In this document: piece after piece, positions 41,982 to 52,139 of the stretch | Numbering within the stretch: the stretch's first letter is position 1 | How the letters are laid out: every line of letters starts with the position of its first letter | NCBI RefSeq assembly: GCF_014905175.1 | Contig: NC_057791.1 | Coordinates: 10,698,177-10,762,176, forward strand | DNA: 64,000 bases | Direction of reading: 5' to 3' | DNA from: Aphidius gifuensis | Lineage: Eukaryota; Arthropoda; Insecta; Hymenoptera; Braconidae | The notes under the pieces: model-generated | Database searches by the model: none | The model's input: only the letters and a program-made list of their open reading frames with translations | What the model was told of the DNA's origin: nothing | Program-made: the position numbers and the translations under genes

Positions 41982-43865
41982 ATGTCATTAATTGATATTG
42001 ATGAGACCTCCGGGAGTTCTCATATTTACGAGGAAATAGACTTCTCTAATTTACAAAACTTGACAAGACAACTAGACGATGACAATTTATCTTTGCAAAT
42101 ATCTATTTTAGAAGCTAATTTAATGGAATATTCTTCTAAAAATCAAACTCCTTTAGTACAATACACTAACGAAGAAGAACCTACAGAAAACCCAAAACCT
42201 TTATATGAAACATTTTTTGAATATATAAATAAATTAAAAAAATGTGGTAGAACAGTTACTAAAGTTATTGATCAATTGAAAATCGAAAATTCTAAATTAG
42301 AAAAAGAACTTAAAGATGAAATTCATACTAGAAAAGTACTTGAAGAAGCCAGTACTCTTTTACATGAAGAGTTAAATGATTTACGTGAACAGTATAACCG
42401 TTATCAATATCAGGTAGTTAAAGAAAAATCGGATTATGAATTAAATCAAAATTTGGAAAGAATTAAAAGGGAAAAAATTTTTATTGACCAAATTAACGAT
42501 CAACAATCAATCATACAAACATGTCATCAACGCATTGATTCTCTTACACAAGATTTAAATAATCAGGCCACGCAACACACAGACACTAAACAAAATATTT
42601 TAAATTCAAATCTAACACGTACTTGTGTCAGTCCACAAGGAAACCAATTTTTTTTGCAACATAATGAGGCAACTACACACGTAAAAACACGTAGAAGTCC
42701 ATCACCGGATATTGAAATATTGAGCCATACAAATTTAAATATTAGAGACGCTCTCAGTCTATTTTTTAATTACGACGGACACACTAACTCTATTCGCGAT
42801 TTTATTAAAAGTTGTCATGATGCTTTAGCATTATTAAATCCAATATTTAAGCAGGGATTTGTTTTGTCTTTGAAAAATAAATTCGTTGGGCCAAAAGCTA
42901 ATTTAATAAGTAATGAAAATATTACATCTATTGAAGATTTAAATAAATTATTACGTACAATAACTTATACTGGACGTTCGTTTGATACTATTTGGAATGA
43001 ATTATCAAAAACCGTTATGAGAAATCATGAAAATATTGATGAATATGGTAATCGAGTTTACAAATTATATAGTGATTTAATTGATTGTAATGAGGGAGAT
43101 AATGACGGATTAGGGCGGATGAATAATGACAAAATTGAAGAGAAAGTTATTAGACAATTTATTAGAGGATTAATTCGCGATGTACGTATGGTATTGGAAT
43201 GTAAACAAATTAAATGTGAAAAATTTTTAGATGTCTGGAACGCTAGTAAGAAATTATATAATGAGCATGTTGAAACAATTAAACTCAGACGTCCTAACGA
43301 TATTAATGTTGTTACTACCATTGGTCAGAAAAATAATAATGAAGTAACTAATAAACCATACAATAATAATTATCAATATAAACCATTTGTTCATAATAAT
43401 AATAATACTAATAATAACGAGTCCATTCAGTCAAATGACAAACCAAGTACTTCTAATGGGGAACAAAATAAAACTCCACCAACACAGGGATATTATTCTA
43501 ACAGAAATGCCAATAATAATATTCGTGAAAATAATAATTCATATCAACGTAATAACTATCAGAATCAAACAACCGGGTATTATCAAAGGAATTCTAATGA
43601 TCGTCCACAATTAAATAATAATCGTAATTATAATAATAATAATTCTCAATTTACAAAAACATACAGTGGTCAATGTGAAATTTGTAAAAGATGGGGACAT
43701 GATATATCTAGATGTAACATGTATAAGGAAATTAGAGCTAGAGTCGAGTCTGAATTCTCAAAAAACGATGCGAAGCCAGTGAATCAGGGTGGAGATTCAC
43801 CACAACGGCTAACACCCAGTCACACTCAAACACAATTGAACCAACAGGCACAGAAATCAAATTAA
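41982..43865 (+). CDS. gag: Gag protein with CCHC zinc knuckle
   Basis: Start chosen at ATG 41982 (context AAAATGTC); the frame opens slightly earlier without an ATG. 627 residues. Residues about 95-205 are a long predicted coiled coil, rich in E, K, Q and L. About 255-435 is the capsid-like part (ALSLFFNYDGH, DFIKSCHDALAL, FVLSLKNKFVG, KVIRQFIRGL), similar in layout to Ty3/gypsy capsid. About 450-560 is Asn/Gln-rich. Residues 565-578 form CEICKRWGHDISRC, a CX2CX4HX4C nucleocapsid knuckle that binds the element RNA. Gag assembles the cytoplasmic particle. The last 100 bp hold the -1 frameshift signal for Pol. The whole frame is open, with no damage seen. Confidence 0.92.
   Translation: MSLIDIDETSGSSHIYEEIDFSNLQNLTRQLDDDNLSLQISILEANLMEYSSKNQTPLVQYTNEEEPTENPKPLYETFFEYINKLKKCGRTVTKVIDQLKIENSKLEKELKDEIHTRKVLEEASTLLHEELNDLREQYNRYQYQVVKEKSDYELNQNLERIKREKIFIDQINDQQSIIQTCHQRIDSLTQDLNNQATQHTDTKQNILNSNLTRTCVSPQGNQFFLQHNEATTHVKTRRSPSPDIEILSHTNLNIRDALSLFFNYDGHTNSIRDFIKSCHDALALLNPIFKQGFVLSLKNKFVGPKANLISNENITSIEDLNKLLRTITYTGRSFDTIWNELSKTVMRNHENIDEYGNRVYKLYSDLIDCNEGDNDGLGRMNNDKIEEKVIRQFIRGLIRDVRMVLECKQIKCEKFLDVWNASKKLYNEHVETIKLRRPNDINVVTTIGQKNNNEVTNKPYNNNYQYKPFVHNNNNTNNNESIQSNDKPSTSNGEQNKTPPTQGYYSNRNANNNIRENNNSYQRNNYQNQTTGYYQRNSNDRPQLNNNRNYNNNNSQFTKTYSGQCEICKRWGHDISRCNMYKEIRARVESEFSKNDAKPVNQGGDSPQRLTPSHTQTQLNQQAQKSN
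43760..43800 (+). promoter_or_regulatory. -1 ribosomal frameshift signal for Gag-Pol
   Basis: The heptamer A_AAA_AAC (43760-43766) is in register with the Gag codons TCA AAA AAC. Twelve bases later GTGAATC (43779-43785) can pair with GATTCAC (43794-43800) around an 8-nt loop. A -1 slip enters a frame with no stop until 48125, passing through ATG 43895 of Pol. Confidence 0.8.
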
Positions 43866-46800
43866 TTGCTAAAATAAATTCAACCAAATCAACCATGATT
43901 CCTTCTATATCTTTATATACTAAAAATTTAAAAGGTATTTGTAATTTAATGCTTGACACTGGGGCCGAAGTTAATATAATTAAAATCACAGCTCTTAAAA
44001 ATATAAATCAAATAAATTCTAATAAAAGTATTTCATTACAAGGAATAACTGATGGTATAATTCATAGCTTGGGTACAATCACACTATCAATAAAGGGTTG
44101 TCTTACTGAATTTCATGTAGTCGATAATAATTTTCCAATTTTTTATATGAAGATTTTAGGATCAACATTTTTTACATATTTTAATGCAAATTTAAATTTC
44201 AACAATAATCTTTTGAGTTTCGGAAATAATAAACAATTAGAATTTTCTTTCGGTCAACCTCAAGAAATACCAGCTAATAGTACAATAGCACTAATATTAA
44301 ATACAAGTAAAATTTCTAATAAAGATGGGTTAGTTTCAAATCTATATTTTGGTGACGAAATAATTTCTAAAGGGAATGTAAAAGCCAATGATTCAGGTCA
44401 ACTCTATATAAATATAACTAATATTTCTAAAAATAAATTATTAATTCCCACACCTTTGGTCAAGTTAGTTAAATCGCGTATAAATGAAGGTGAGAATAAT
44501 GCAGATGAGGATGTAACTCTAGACGAAGAAAAAAAAGAAATAAATAAATATCACATAAATTTATTAAATAAAAAAATTCATGATTATTCTAATTTCAGTC
44601 CTAAAGCTGATATTTTTAATATAATTCAATCTCAAGAAAATATAAAATTACCAGTCGAGCCAGTTTATAATGAAGAGAGAATTAATAAAATAAAAAATTT
44701 AGTGAATTATAAAGAATTAATAGACATAGAAAAATTGCTAGTAGAAAATTTGATTAGTAAATATCAAGATTTATTTTATTTGAAAGGAGAAAAATTAACT
44801 TGTACAAATGTAGCTCAGCATAGAATTCCTACAATTGATGACATACCAATTTTTGTAAAACAATATAGATTTGCTCAAATTCATCAACTAGAAATAAAAA
44901 AACAACTCGCAGAATTAGAAGCTCAGGGAATTATTGAAGTGTCGGATAGTCCATATTCTTCACCGATATGGATGGTACCAAAAAAAGATGGTCCTAATGG
45001 CGAAAAGAAATTTAGATTAGTAAATGATTATCGAGAATTAAACAAAAAATCTATCGGGGATGCTTATCCTTTGCCTAATATTCAAGAAATTTTAGACCAA
45101 TTGGGCAACGCTAAATATTTTTCAACATTTGATTTAGCAAGCGGCTTTCATCAAATTCCAATTCACCCAGATGATAGACATAAGACTGCTTTTTCTACTC
45201 CTTATAATCATTATGAATATACACGTGTTAGTTTCGGGTTAAAAAATGGACCTTGCATTTTTCAGAAAGTTGCTAATAAAGTTCTAAGAGGGCTACAGGG
45301 AACCAGTGTATTTATGTACATGGACGACTTAGTAATTTACTCAGAAACCCTAGACGAACATGTAGATAAATTTGAGAAAGTAGCTGAAAGGTTTAGAGCC
45401 GCTAATTTAAAATTTCAACCCGATAAATGTAATTTTTTGCAAAAGGAATTGTTATATTTAGATCACGTCATAACTGAACACGGGGTAAAACCAGATCCAA
45501 AAAAATTGATCGCAGTAAAAGATTTTCCACGACCCATTAACGTTAAAGGGGTTAGACAATTTTTAGGTTTAACAGGGTATTACCGTAAATTTATTTTTGA
45601 CTATGCCAAATTATCAAAACCTCTTACAAAATTACTAGAGATAAATACTAAATTTAACTGGACACCTGAGTGTACAGAGGCTTTTACTAGATTAAAATCA
45701 TGTTTATTAAAATCACCGATATTACAGTATCCAGATTTTACGCGTGAATTTATAGTAACGACAGACGCTAGTGATGTTGGGGTTGCTGGAATCTTATCTC
45801 AAGGACCTATTGGTCAAGATTTGCCTATAGCTTATGTATCCCGCGTCCTGCAGAATGCCGAAAAAAATTATAGTACTATCGAAAAAGAAATGTTAGCAAT
45901 TGTTTATTCTGTTAATCAATTTAGACCTTATTTATACGGTAAAAAGTTTACTTTAGTAACAGATCATAGGCCGTTGGTATGGTTAAATTCTATGAAATCT
46001 ACCCATTCAAGGTGCGTGCGGTGGCGATTTAGTATGCAAGACTTTGAATATGACGTTGTATATAAACAAGGTCGTATTAACGCAAATGCGGATGCCTTGT
46101 CGAGAAACATTCCACAAGCGAAACTTGATGCGGAGAGCAATGTAGAGCGCCAAGCGATAAACTGTATCAAACAGCTGTTTGTTCTTACTAATAAAACTGG
46201 GTCATGTAGAAAAAGACAGAAGACTTCGTCATCTGATGACACTAGTAATACGCATAAAAAAAGACATAAGAAACTGAAAAATAATAAAGTGACACCTGAT
46301 CTGTCAGGGTCATCGAGTGACGAGTGGAGTCTAAAAAGATCAGTACAAAATGCACCACACTACGTTGACGCTGACGACATTACAATGTTACCATATAATA
46401 TAAAAAAAAATAAAAATAAAGTTGATACAAATATTGAAGATAATAATAATATGGGGGATGATAGACCAACAAAACGAGTTATCAAACCTGATTTTACATT
46501 TGATGATATGGGATGGGATAGTAATGTTACAGTACGAAAAAAAATGAAAAATAATAATGATTCAAATAAAAAAAATAATAAAGTAAATATTAGTGAAGAT
46601 AAAATTCTTTCAAAAAAATTTGATTTAAATAATTTTGACCCACAACCCTCTACTTCTAGAGGCGTGGTACAATTTGAAGAGGTTGATAATGAGCAGGTAG
46701 ATGAATTGTCGGATTTTAGTAACGGGGAAAAACAAATATCCTCAGGGGATTCTTTTGATAATTTGTTATTAAACAAAAAAATAAAAAAAAAGGTACGTTC

Positions 46801-48610
46801 AGGAGATTTTAATAAAGGTGATAAAAAATTCGAAAATGATAATATTGATGATGAAATAAATAATACTGATGGTAGAAGTAATGATGAAAATATAAATGAT
46901 ATAAATATTGAACAATTGAATGATGAAAGTTTGAGTTATGATGGTGAAGATGAGGAGGATAGAATTAATGAAAATATTCGTAATAATAATAATAATAATG
47001 AATTAAATATTGAAGATGTAGAAGAGGTAGAACAGGAAGAATTTAATGACAGTGGGAACCAATTGCTAAGTGATAGTGAATTAGAAAGGGTTGAAGATGA
47101 TGATAATATATTACAAAAATTAAAAAGAATTCCAAATATTATTAAAATAAATAAAAATATTGTAGAATCAAGGGAAAATTTATTAAATACACCAGGAACA
47201 ATGGTAATTTTTACAACAATGTTGGGGGAAGCGGTAGATAAAGGGGCGAAAGAAATAATTGAGGTTATTAGACTACCAGATGAACTTGTAATGTGCAGGC
47301 CATCGAGAGTTAAATATAAATTAAAGCCATGTTTAATAATTCCAATCAAATATAGACAAAATGATAGAGTCACGGAAGAAGCAATAGTTGAAAGTATAGC
47401 TAGTTTATATAATATAATTTTGGGAACTAATACTAAAATATTTTGTATGAGAAAAACAGAACAAATTGATGAAATATATTGGGAATTTATTTTAGATAAA
47501 TTAAGTGCCTCATTTCAAGACACTAATATACAAATAATTATATGTAATTCTTTGATCCAAACTCCGGATATTGAAACTCGAGCAATATTACTAGATGAAT
47601 ATCATGGGTCGGCAGCAAATGGACATAAGAGTATGACAAAAACGTATGACAGATTAAGACAGGACTATTTTTGGCCTCGTATGAAAAGAGATATTGTAGA
47701 TTTTATTAGAAAATGTAAGAAATGTCAATTAAGTAAATTAATGCGTATTAGAACTCGACAACCTATGCATATTACTGACACTCCTACATACGCATTCGAA
47801 AAAATTGCAATGGACATAGTTGGCCCATTAACTAAAACAAAAAGGGGAAATTTATATGTACTTACGCTTCAATGTCAATTAACAAAATTTTCTTTAGCCA
47901 TTCCATTATCTAAAACTGATGCTACACATGTGGCCAATGCATTTGTAAAAAAATTTGTTTGTATATTTGGTCCACCAACAATAATTTTAACAGATCAGGG
48001 AACTAATTTCATGTCATCTTTATTTAAGGAAGTAGCTAAATTATTTAAAATTAAATTTTATAGAACAACTGCTTACAGACCTCAAAGTAATGGTTCAATA
48101 GAAAGATCACATCATGTATTAAAATAATATTTAAGAATTAATTATGAAGGGAATAATGATTGGGATAGCACATGCGAAATAGCTTCATTTGCCTATAATA
48201 CAAGTAAACATGAGGGAACTGGGTATACTCCTTATCAATTAGTATACGAGAGATTAGCAAAAATGCCCTCTAGTTTTCCACCAATTAATGAAAATAATAT
48301 AACTTATGAAAAATATTTGATTAAATTATATACTGACTTACGAAACGTTCAAGAAGAGGCTAATAAAAATTTAAAATTAGCTAAAGCTAAATCAAAAAAA
48401 TATTACGATAGATATGTTAATCCGAAAGTTTTTGAAGAAGGAAATAAAGTATTTTTATTAAAAGAAGGGGTAGTAGAAAAATTTGGACATCAATGGGAGG
48501 GTCCATATGAGGTGGTAGAAATTTGTGGGGATGAAAATATTAAAATAATGGTAAAAGGGAAGGTTAGAAAAGTTCACAAAAATAAAGTAAGGATCTCATA
48601 TATCGACTAA
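43766..48610 (+). CDS. pol: Pol polyprotein (PR-RT-RNase H-IN), one nonsense codon
   Basis: Numbered from ATG 43895, though translation probably enters from Gag by -1 frameshift about 43 codons earlier. Protease: DTG at 21-23. RT: RLVNDYRELN and TFDLASGFHQI lead to the active site YMDD at 475-478. RNase H: catalytic DAS at 624 and TDHRP at 690. Between about 740 and 1230 is an unusually long linker with a basic KKRHKKLK stretch and an Asp/Glu/Asn-rich tract. Integrase: H1237...C1274-KKC zinc part, then D1307, D1367, E1403 with DD35E spacing, YRPQSNGSIER. TAA at 48125-48127 breaks the frame 7 codons after the last catalytic Glu. The same frame resumes (YLRINYEG, YTPYQLVYE) to 48610 with the integrase C-terminal chromo/GPY-like WEGPYEV. 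Confidence 0.93.
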
Positions 48611-48812
48611 AGTAACTCCAAAATTTTTTTTTTATGTTAGACAAAAACTTTCCTAGAAAAATTGAACTTTTATAAATAATAAATAAATTTTTTTTCAAAT
48701 TTTTTTTCTCACATAAATTAAAGACATATATTTTATTATTACAGAAAAAATTACTAAAATCACCGTTTGGCATTTAATTCAATTTAAAATCATTTGTTAA
48801 TCAACAAAAAAA
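48611..48812 (+). other. Spacer between pol and the first accessory ORF
   Basis: About 200 nt, T-rich. Contains TTTATTATTACAG at about 48732-48744, a plausible splice acceptor for a spliced subgenomic mRNA as used for env in retroviruses and errantiviruses. No donor has been assigned. Confidence 0.4.
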
Positions 48813-50090
48813 ATGGCGTTAAAAATATTGCACGACATCATCGAAAATTTAATTCAAAGAATACACTATGATTACTATGACACACACTACACTATCATTT
48901 CTCAAGCAAAAATTACTACACTAAATTCAATTATACAAAAATCATTACCCGATATACTTGAAGAATTTAAATTAGAAAATACAGAAAAATATCAAGTTTA
49001 CAAAATAAAAACAAATACACAAATTCGTTGCCAGTACAATATTCCTTTAGAATATTATATTTCCAAATATATTTTTGATTCACGGGCAAATAAAAATTCT
49101 CTAATGCATAATAGATACTTCCTTATTATGGATCAAATAAAAGATTTATATTATTACAATTTAGTGACAGACAAAGAATTACCTGAAATTGTAACACAAA
49201 CCTTTCTAATGTATAACACAAATGTTTATGAATTTATGGAATTTGCTACCAAAAATAAAAGTGACGATGACATTCTTTTTAGAGACGAAGATAAAAATAA
49301 AGTTATTAGTAAACTTCAAAGCATAAAAGAAAGAGAATTTAAAAATACTGATGAGATAGATATATTATTACTTGAAAAAAAATTTATTAAATCAATTTGC
49401 AATAGCACACTTTATCATGACGCACCTGAACCTTTAGATTATGATGAATATAATAAATTAAGCACTCGCAAAATAGAAAAACATGAAGACAGAATCAGAA
49501 TAATGGGAATTAGAAATATTTTGAGAGAAGCAAAAATTCGTATGTCAAGTAGATGTTTTCTCGTAAATAGATTCAATTTAAACCAATATTTTAAAGAAAT
49601 TAAAATACATCCAATAATAATACTAGACGAAATTGCCAAGCTGATGCACACAACACCATATTACCATGACGTTAGTTCTACACAAAAATTAAATAGAAAT
49701 AAAAAAATATTTATACAAATTAAAGTGGGAAATTATGAAACAATAAAATAGGGAAGAAATTTTGACCGCACAATAAATAATGCAACACTTGCTTTAATTG
49801 AAATGATTATGACTGATAACGAGTATTACGAAATAACACCGGTCGGAAATTCTAGAAAATATTTTTGTCGTACAGATGAATTAAAAAAATTTTGTAAAAT
49901 TAATCACTATTTAATACTAAATTATACTTATATCGGAAAAGTGAATGAACTAATAAATAATAAAAATAAAACAATATTTATAGTAAAATGTCAAGTAAAT
50001 AAAGAACACGTAATTACTGGGGGAGAGTCATTAATTGAAGCTCGGATGCTAGCAGCTCAAGTCATGTTAGAATACCTAAATAAAGATTAA
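48813..50090 (+). CDS. Accessory ORF 3: probable dsRNA-binding protein, one stop codon
   Basis: ATG at 48813 (AAAATGG) gives 312 codons to TAG 49749-49751. The same frame then continues open to TAA at 50088-50090 (ATG 49803 inside), so the ancestral ORF was probably about 425 codons. Residues 1-260 are helical, Tyr/Asn/Ile-rich and unrecognised. From about 266 the sequence follows a dsRBD pattern: PIIILDEIAKLM, then PYYH, then FIQIKVGNYE, and after the stop GRNFDRTINNATLALIEMI. The 49803-50090 part repeats it: DELKKFCK, NYTYIGKV, IFIVKCQVN, then TGGESLIEARMLAAQVMLEYL, matching the terminal G-G-S-K-EA---AA---L helix. Two tandem dsRBDs would bind dsRNA in the cytoplasm. Assignment is by pattern only. 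The stop lies between beta-3 and the last helix of the first fold. No signal peptide or transmembrane segment, so not an envelope. Confidence 0.55.
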
Positions 50091-50621
50091 TACCTCAAAT
50101 TTACCTATCCTTAAATCATACATTCAAAAACAATACCGAAACATTGAAAACAAATAAACTAAACACATCATACAACATTTATATACAATTCATGATACAC
50201 ACAATATAAAAATCTTAACACTATATACATAAATACAAATAAAATATTGAATGCAACGACGGTCATCTCAACGGAGCTTGGAACAACGAATATAGAGTGA
50301 ATTGGCAACACCGCTTCAATAAAATATATACCAAAAATCAAGAAATAAATTAATTAAATAAATCTACAAGTGGACGCTTCAACGGTGGTCATCAAGGAGA
50401 AGATTAGCACAAAACGGAGACGACGAGAAGGGGAGATGCACATGCAGTTAGTCAGCGTGAGGAGAAAATAAAAGAGTGCAGTTAATTAGAGAAAGAGATC
50501 ATTATTACGACGCTAATTAATCGAACACATTATGCACATCGCCTTGACACAGAGTGCTGAAAAATTTATTAATAAAATACTTTAAATAAAATCATTATTA
50601 TTTACAAAAAAAAATAGAAAA
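50091..50621 (+). other. Spacer between the two accessory ORFs
   Basis: About 530 nt without an ORF. Contains two similar phrases, AACGACGGTCATCTCAACGGAG (50257) and AACGGTGGTCATCAAGGAG (50379), an old local duplication. Could hold an internal promoter or splice acceptor for the next ORF; TTTACAAAAAAAAATAG precedes it but no strong signal is seen. Confidence 0.4.
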
Positions 50622-51359
50622 ATGGAGATACTTAAAATATACGACATTATTGAAATTTGCAAATATTTAAATAGATCAGAAAGAGTGGCATTTATTCAAC
50701 AATGTGAAGAAACTGGAGGAGAACTATTATTGACAGAACATTTGGATACAACAATTACAGAATTAAGCAGTAATCAAATAGAGTGGATTTTAAGATATAA
50801 TAAATATGTAATTAATAAGCTATCAATTTGCGGAGACGTTAATTTTGGTGTTATTCTGAGTGCAATAAGAGAGTGTGAATTTTTAGAAGACATAGTCTTA
50901 ATCGGAAGTGATGTCACCGGGGAAGAATTAAAGTGTTTAATAAATACTGTGAAAAATTTAAAAAAATTGGACATTACTGCAAGCTGCAGACTAGAAAAAG
51001 ATCAATTAATATCGGCAATAAATTTGGGTACTAATATTACGAATCTACTATTATATGATGTGCCGGCAGTGGATGACGATGTGCTAATAGCATGTTCTCA
51101 CATTCAACACCTGAATGTTGGAGGAACAGAAATTACGGATGAAGGATTGATAATATTCGCAAACAATAATCAAAATCTGAAATCGATTGGTCTGGAGGAA
51201 ACACGACGAATCACAGGGGAGGTGGTTGATAATATAGCAGAAAAATTTGAGCAGAGACAACAGGCAGTCATATTTAAAATTGACAGAGATTTAAGTGGAT
51301 GGGTTAAGAACAAGGACCAGCACAAAATCGTCAGCTTCGAGATAAATTGGCAAGATTAG
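50622..51359 (+). CDS. Accessory ORF 4: F-box/leucine-rich-repeat-like protein
   Basis: ATG at 50622 (AAAAATGGAG), 245 residues, intact. The first about 40 residues (KIYDIIEICKYLNRSERVAF) resemble an F-box: hydrophobic L/I-x-I-x-x-I-x-x-Y-L then an Arg/aliphatic stretch. Residues about 68-205 are leucine-rich repeats of about 25-27 residues of the Amn1/FBXL type: LSICGDVNFGVILSAI, LEDIVLIGSDVTGEELKCL, LKKLDITASCRLEKDQLISA, ITNLLLYDVP, IQHLNVGGTEITDEGLIIFA, LKSIGLEETRRITGEVVDN. F-box proteins join the SCF (Skp1-Cullin) ubiquitin ligase and their LRRs select a target for destruction. A retrotransposon carrying one is unusual. No transmembrane segment. The F-box part is weaker than the LRR part; other LRR adaptors remain possible. 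Confidence 0.6.
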   Translation: MEILKIYDIIEICKYLNRSERVAFIQQCEETGGELLLTEHLDTTITELSSNQIEWILRYNKYVINKLSICGDVNFGVILSAIRECEFLEDIVLIGSDVTGEELKCLINTVKNLKKLDITASCRLEKDQLISAINLGTNITNLLLYDVPAVDDDVLIACSHIQHLNVGGTEITDEGLIIFANNNQNLKSIGLEETRRITGEVVDNIAEKFEQRQQAVIFKIDRDLSGWVKNKDQHKIVSFEINWQD

Positions 51360-51842
51360 ACAATAAGTTTTTTTTATCTAATAAACAATTAATTTTCTTT
51401 TTATCATAAAATATTTTTTTTTTTTGGGGAGATAAATATAAATAACCAAATAATATTACGGGATTTTAATCATAATTAAAATAAATTTTTTATATAATAA
51501 TTTTTTTCCACATTTTTTTTATGGGAATTTTAATAATCATATTTTTAAAAATATTTTTACTTGTAGAATCACCGACAACTTCTATTTTTAATCAGCACAC
51601 ATTAAATTCAGACGTAAAATATTTTTTTGTTTTGGATATAATAATGGCCAAAAACTACTCAATAAAATCATTTACACCGCTGATAATTCTCTTAATAAAA
51701 GAATGAGGTAAAAATGTGAAAATTTTCCAACATGGTCAACTAACAATTAATAATTAATAATTAATTTCGATAAATTTTTTTTGTGTTGTTTGATGACAAA
51801 ATAAATAGAATTGAATGAGGATACAAAAATATAATAAAAATA

Positions 51843-51878
<36 letters not shown>

Positions 51879-51985
51879 TCAACTAACAATTAATAATTAA
51901 TAATTAATTTCGATAAATTTTTTTTGTGTTGTTTGATGACAAAATAAATAGAATTGAATGAGGATACAAAAATATAATAAAAATA

Positions 51986-52016
<31 letters not shown>

Positions 52017-52139
52017 TAATAATAATAATATTGAAACTGGGATATATATTGATAATCATATTGTAATAAAATAAAATTTATTTTTTAATTCGTTGCAGTC
52101 GTTTTTACAGACTGTCATCGACTTTTTTTGGGGGGGAGT
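51360..52139 (+). other. 3' untranslated region with tandem duplication and polypurine tract
   Basis: GGTCAACTAACAATTAATAAT through ATATATAAAAA(A)n occurs twice, at 51734 and 51877 (period 143), each ending in an A run of about 30. Just before the 3' LTR lies GGGGGGGAG (52130-52138), the polypurine tract that primes plus-strand synthesis, preceded by a T run. Confidence 0.8.

Noticed and set aside
46360..47373. Minus-strand ORFs inside pol (138 and 145 codons)
   Set aside because: Shadows of the low-complexity Pol linker, antisense to a well-supported polyprotein.
48813..49751. Envelope gene (errantivirus-like)
   Set aside because: Position fits, but there is no signal peptide, furin-like site, or transmembrane anchor; the content is charged and helical with dsRBD-like end.
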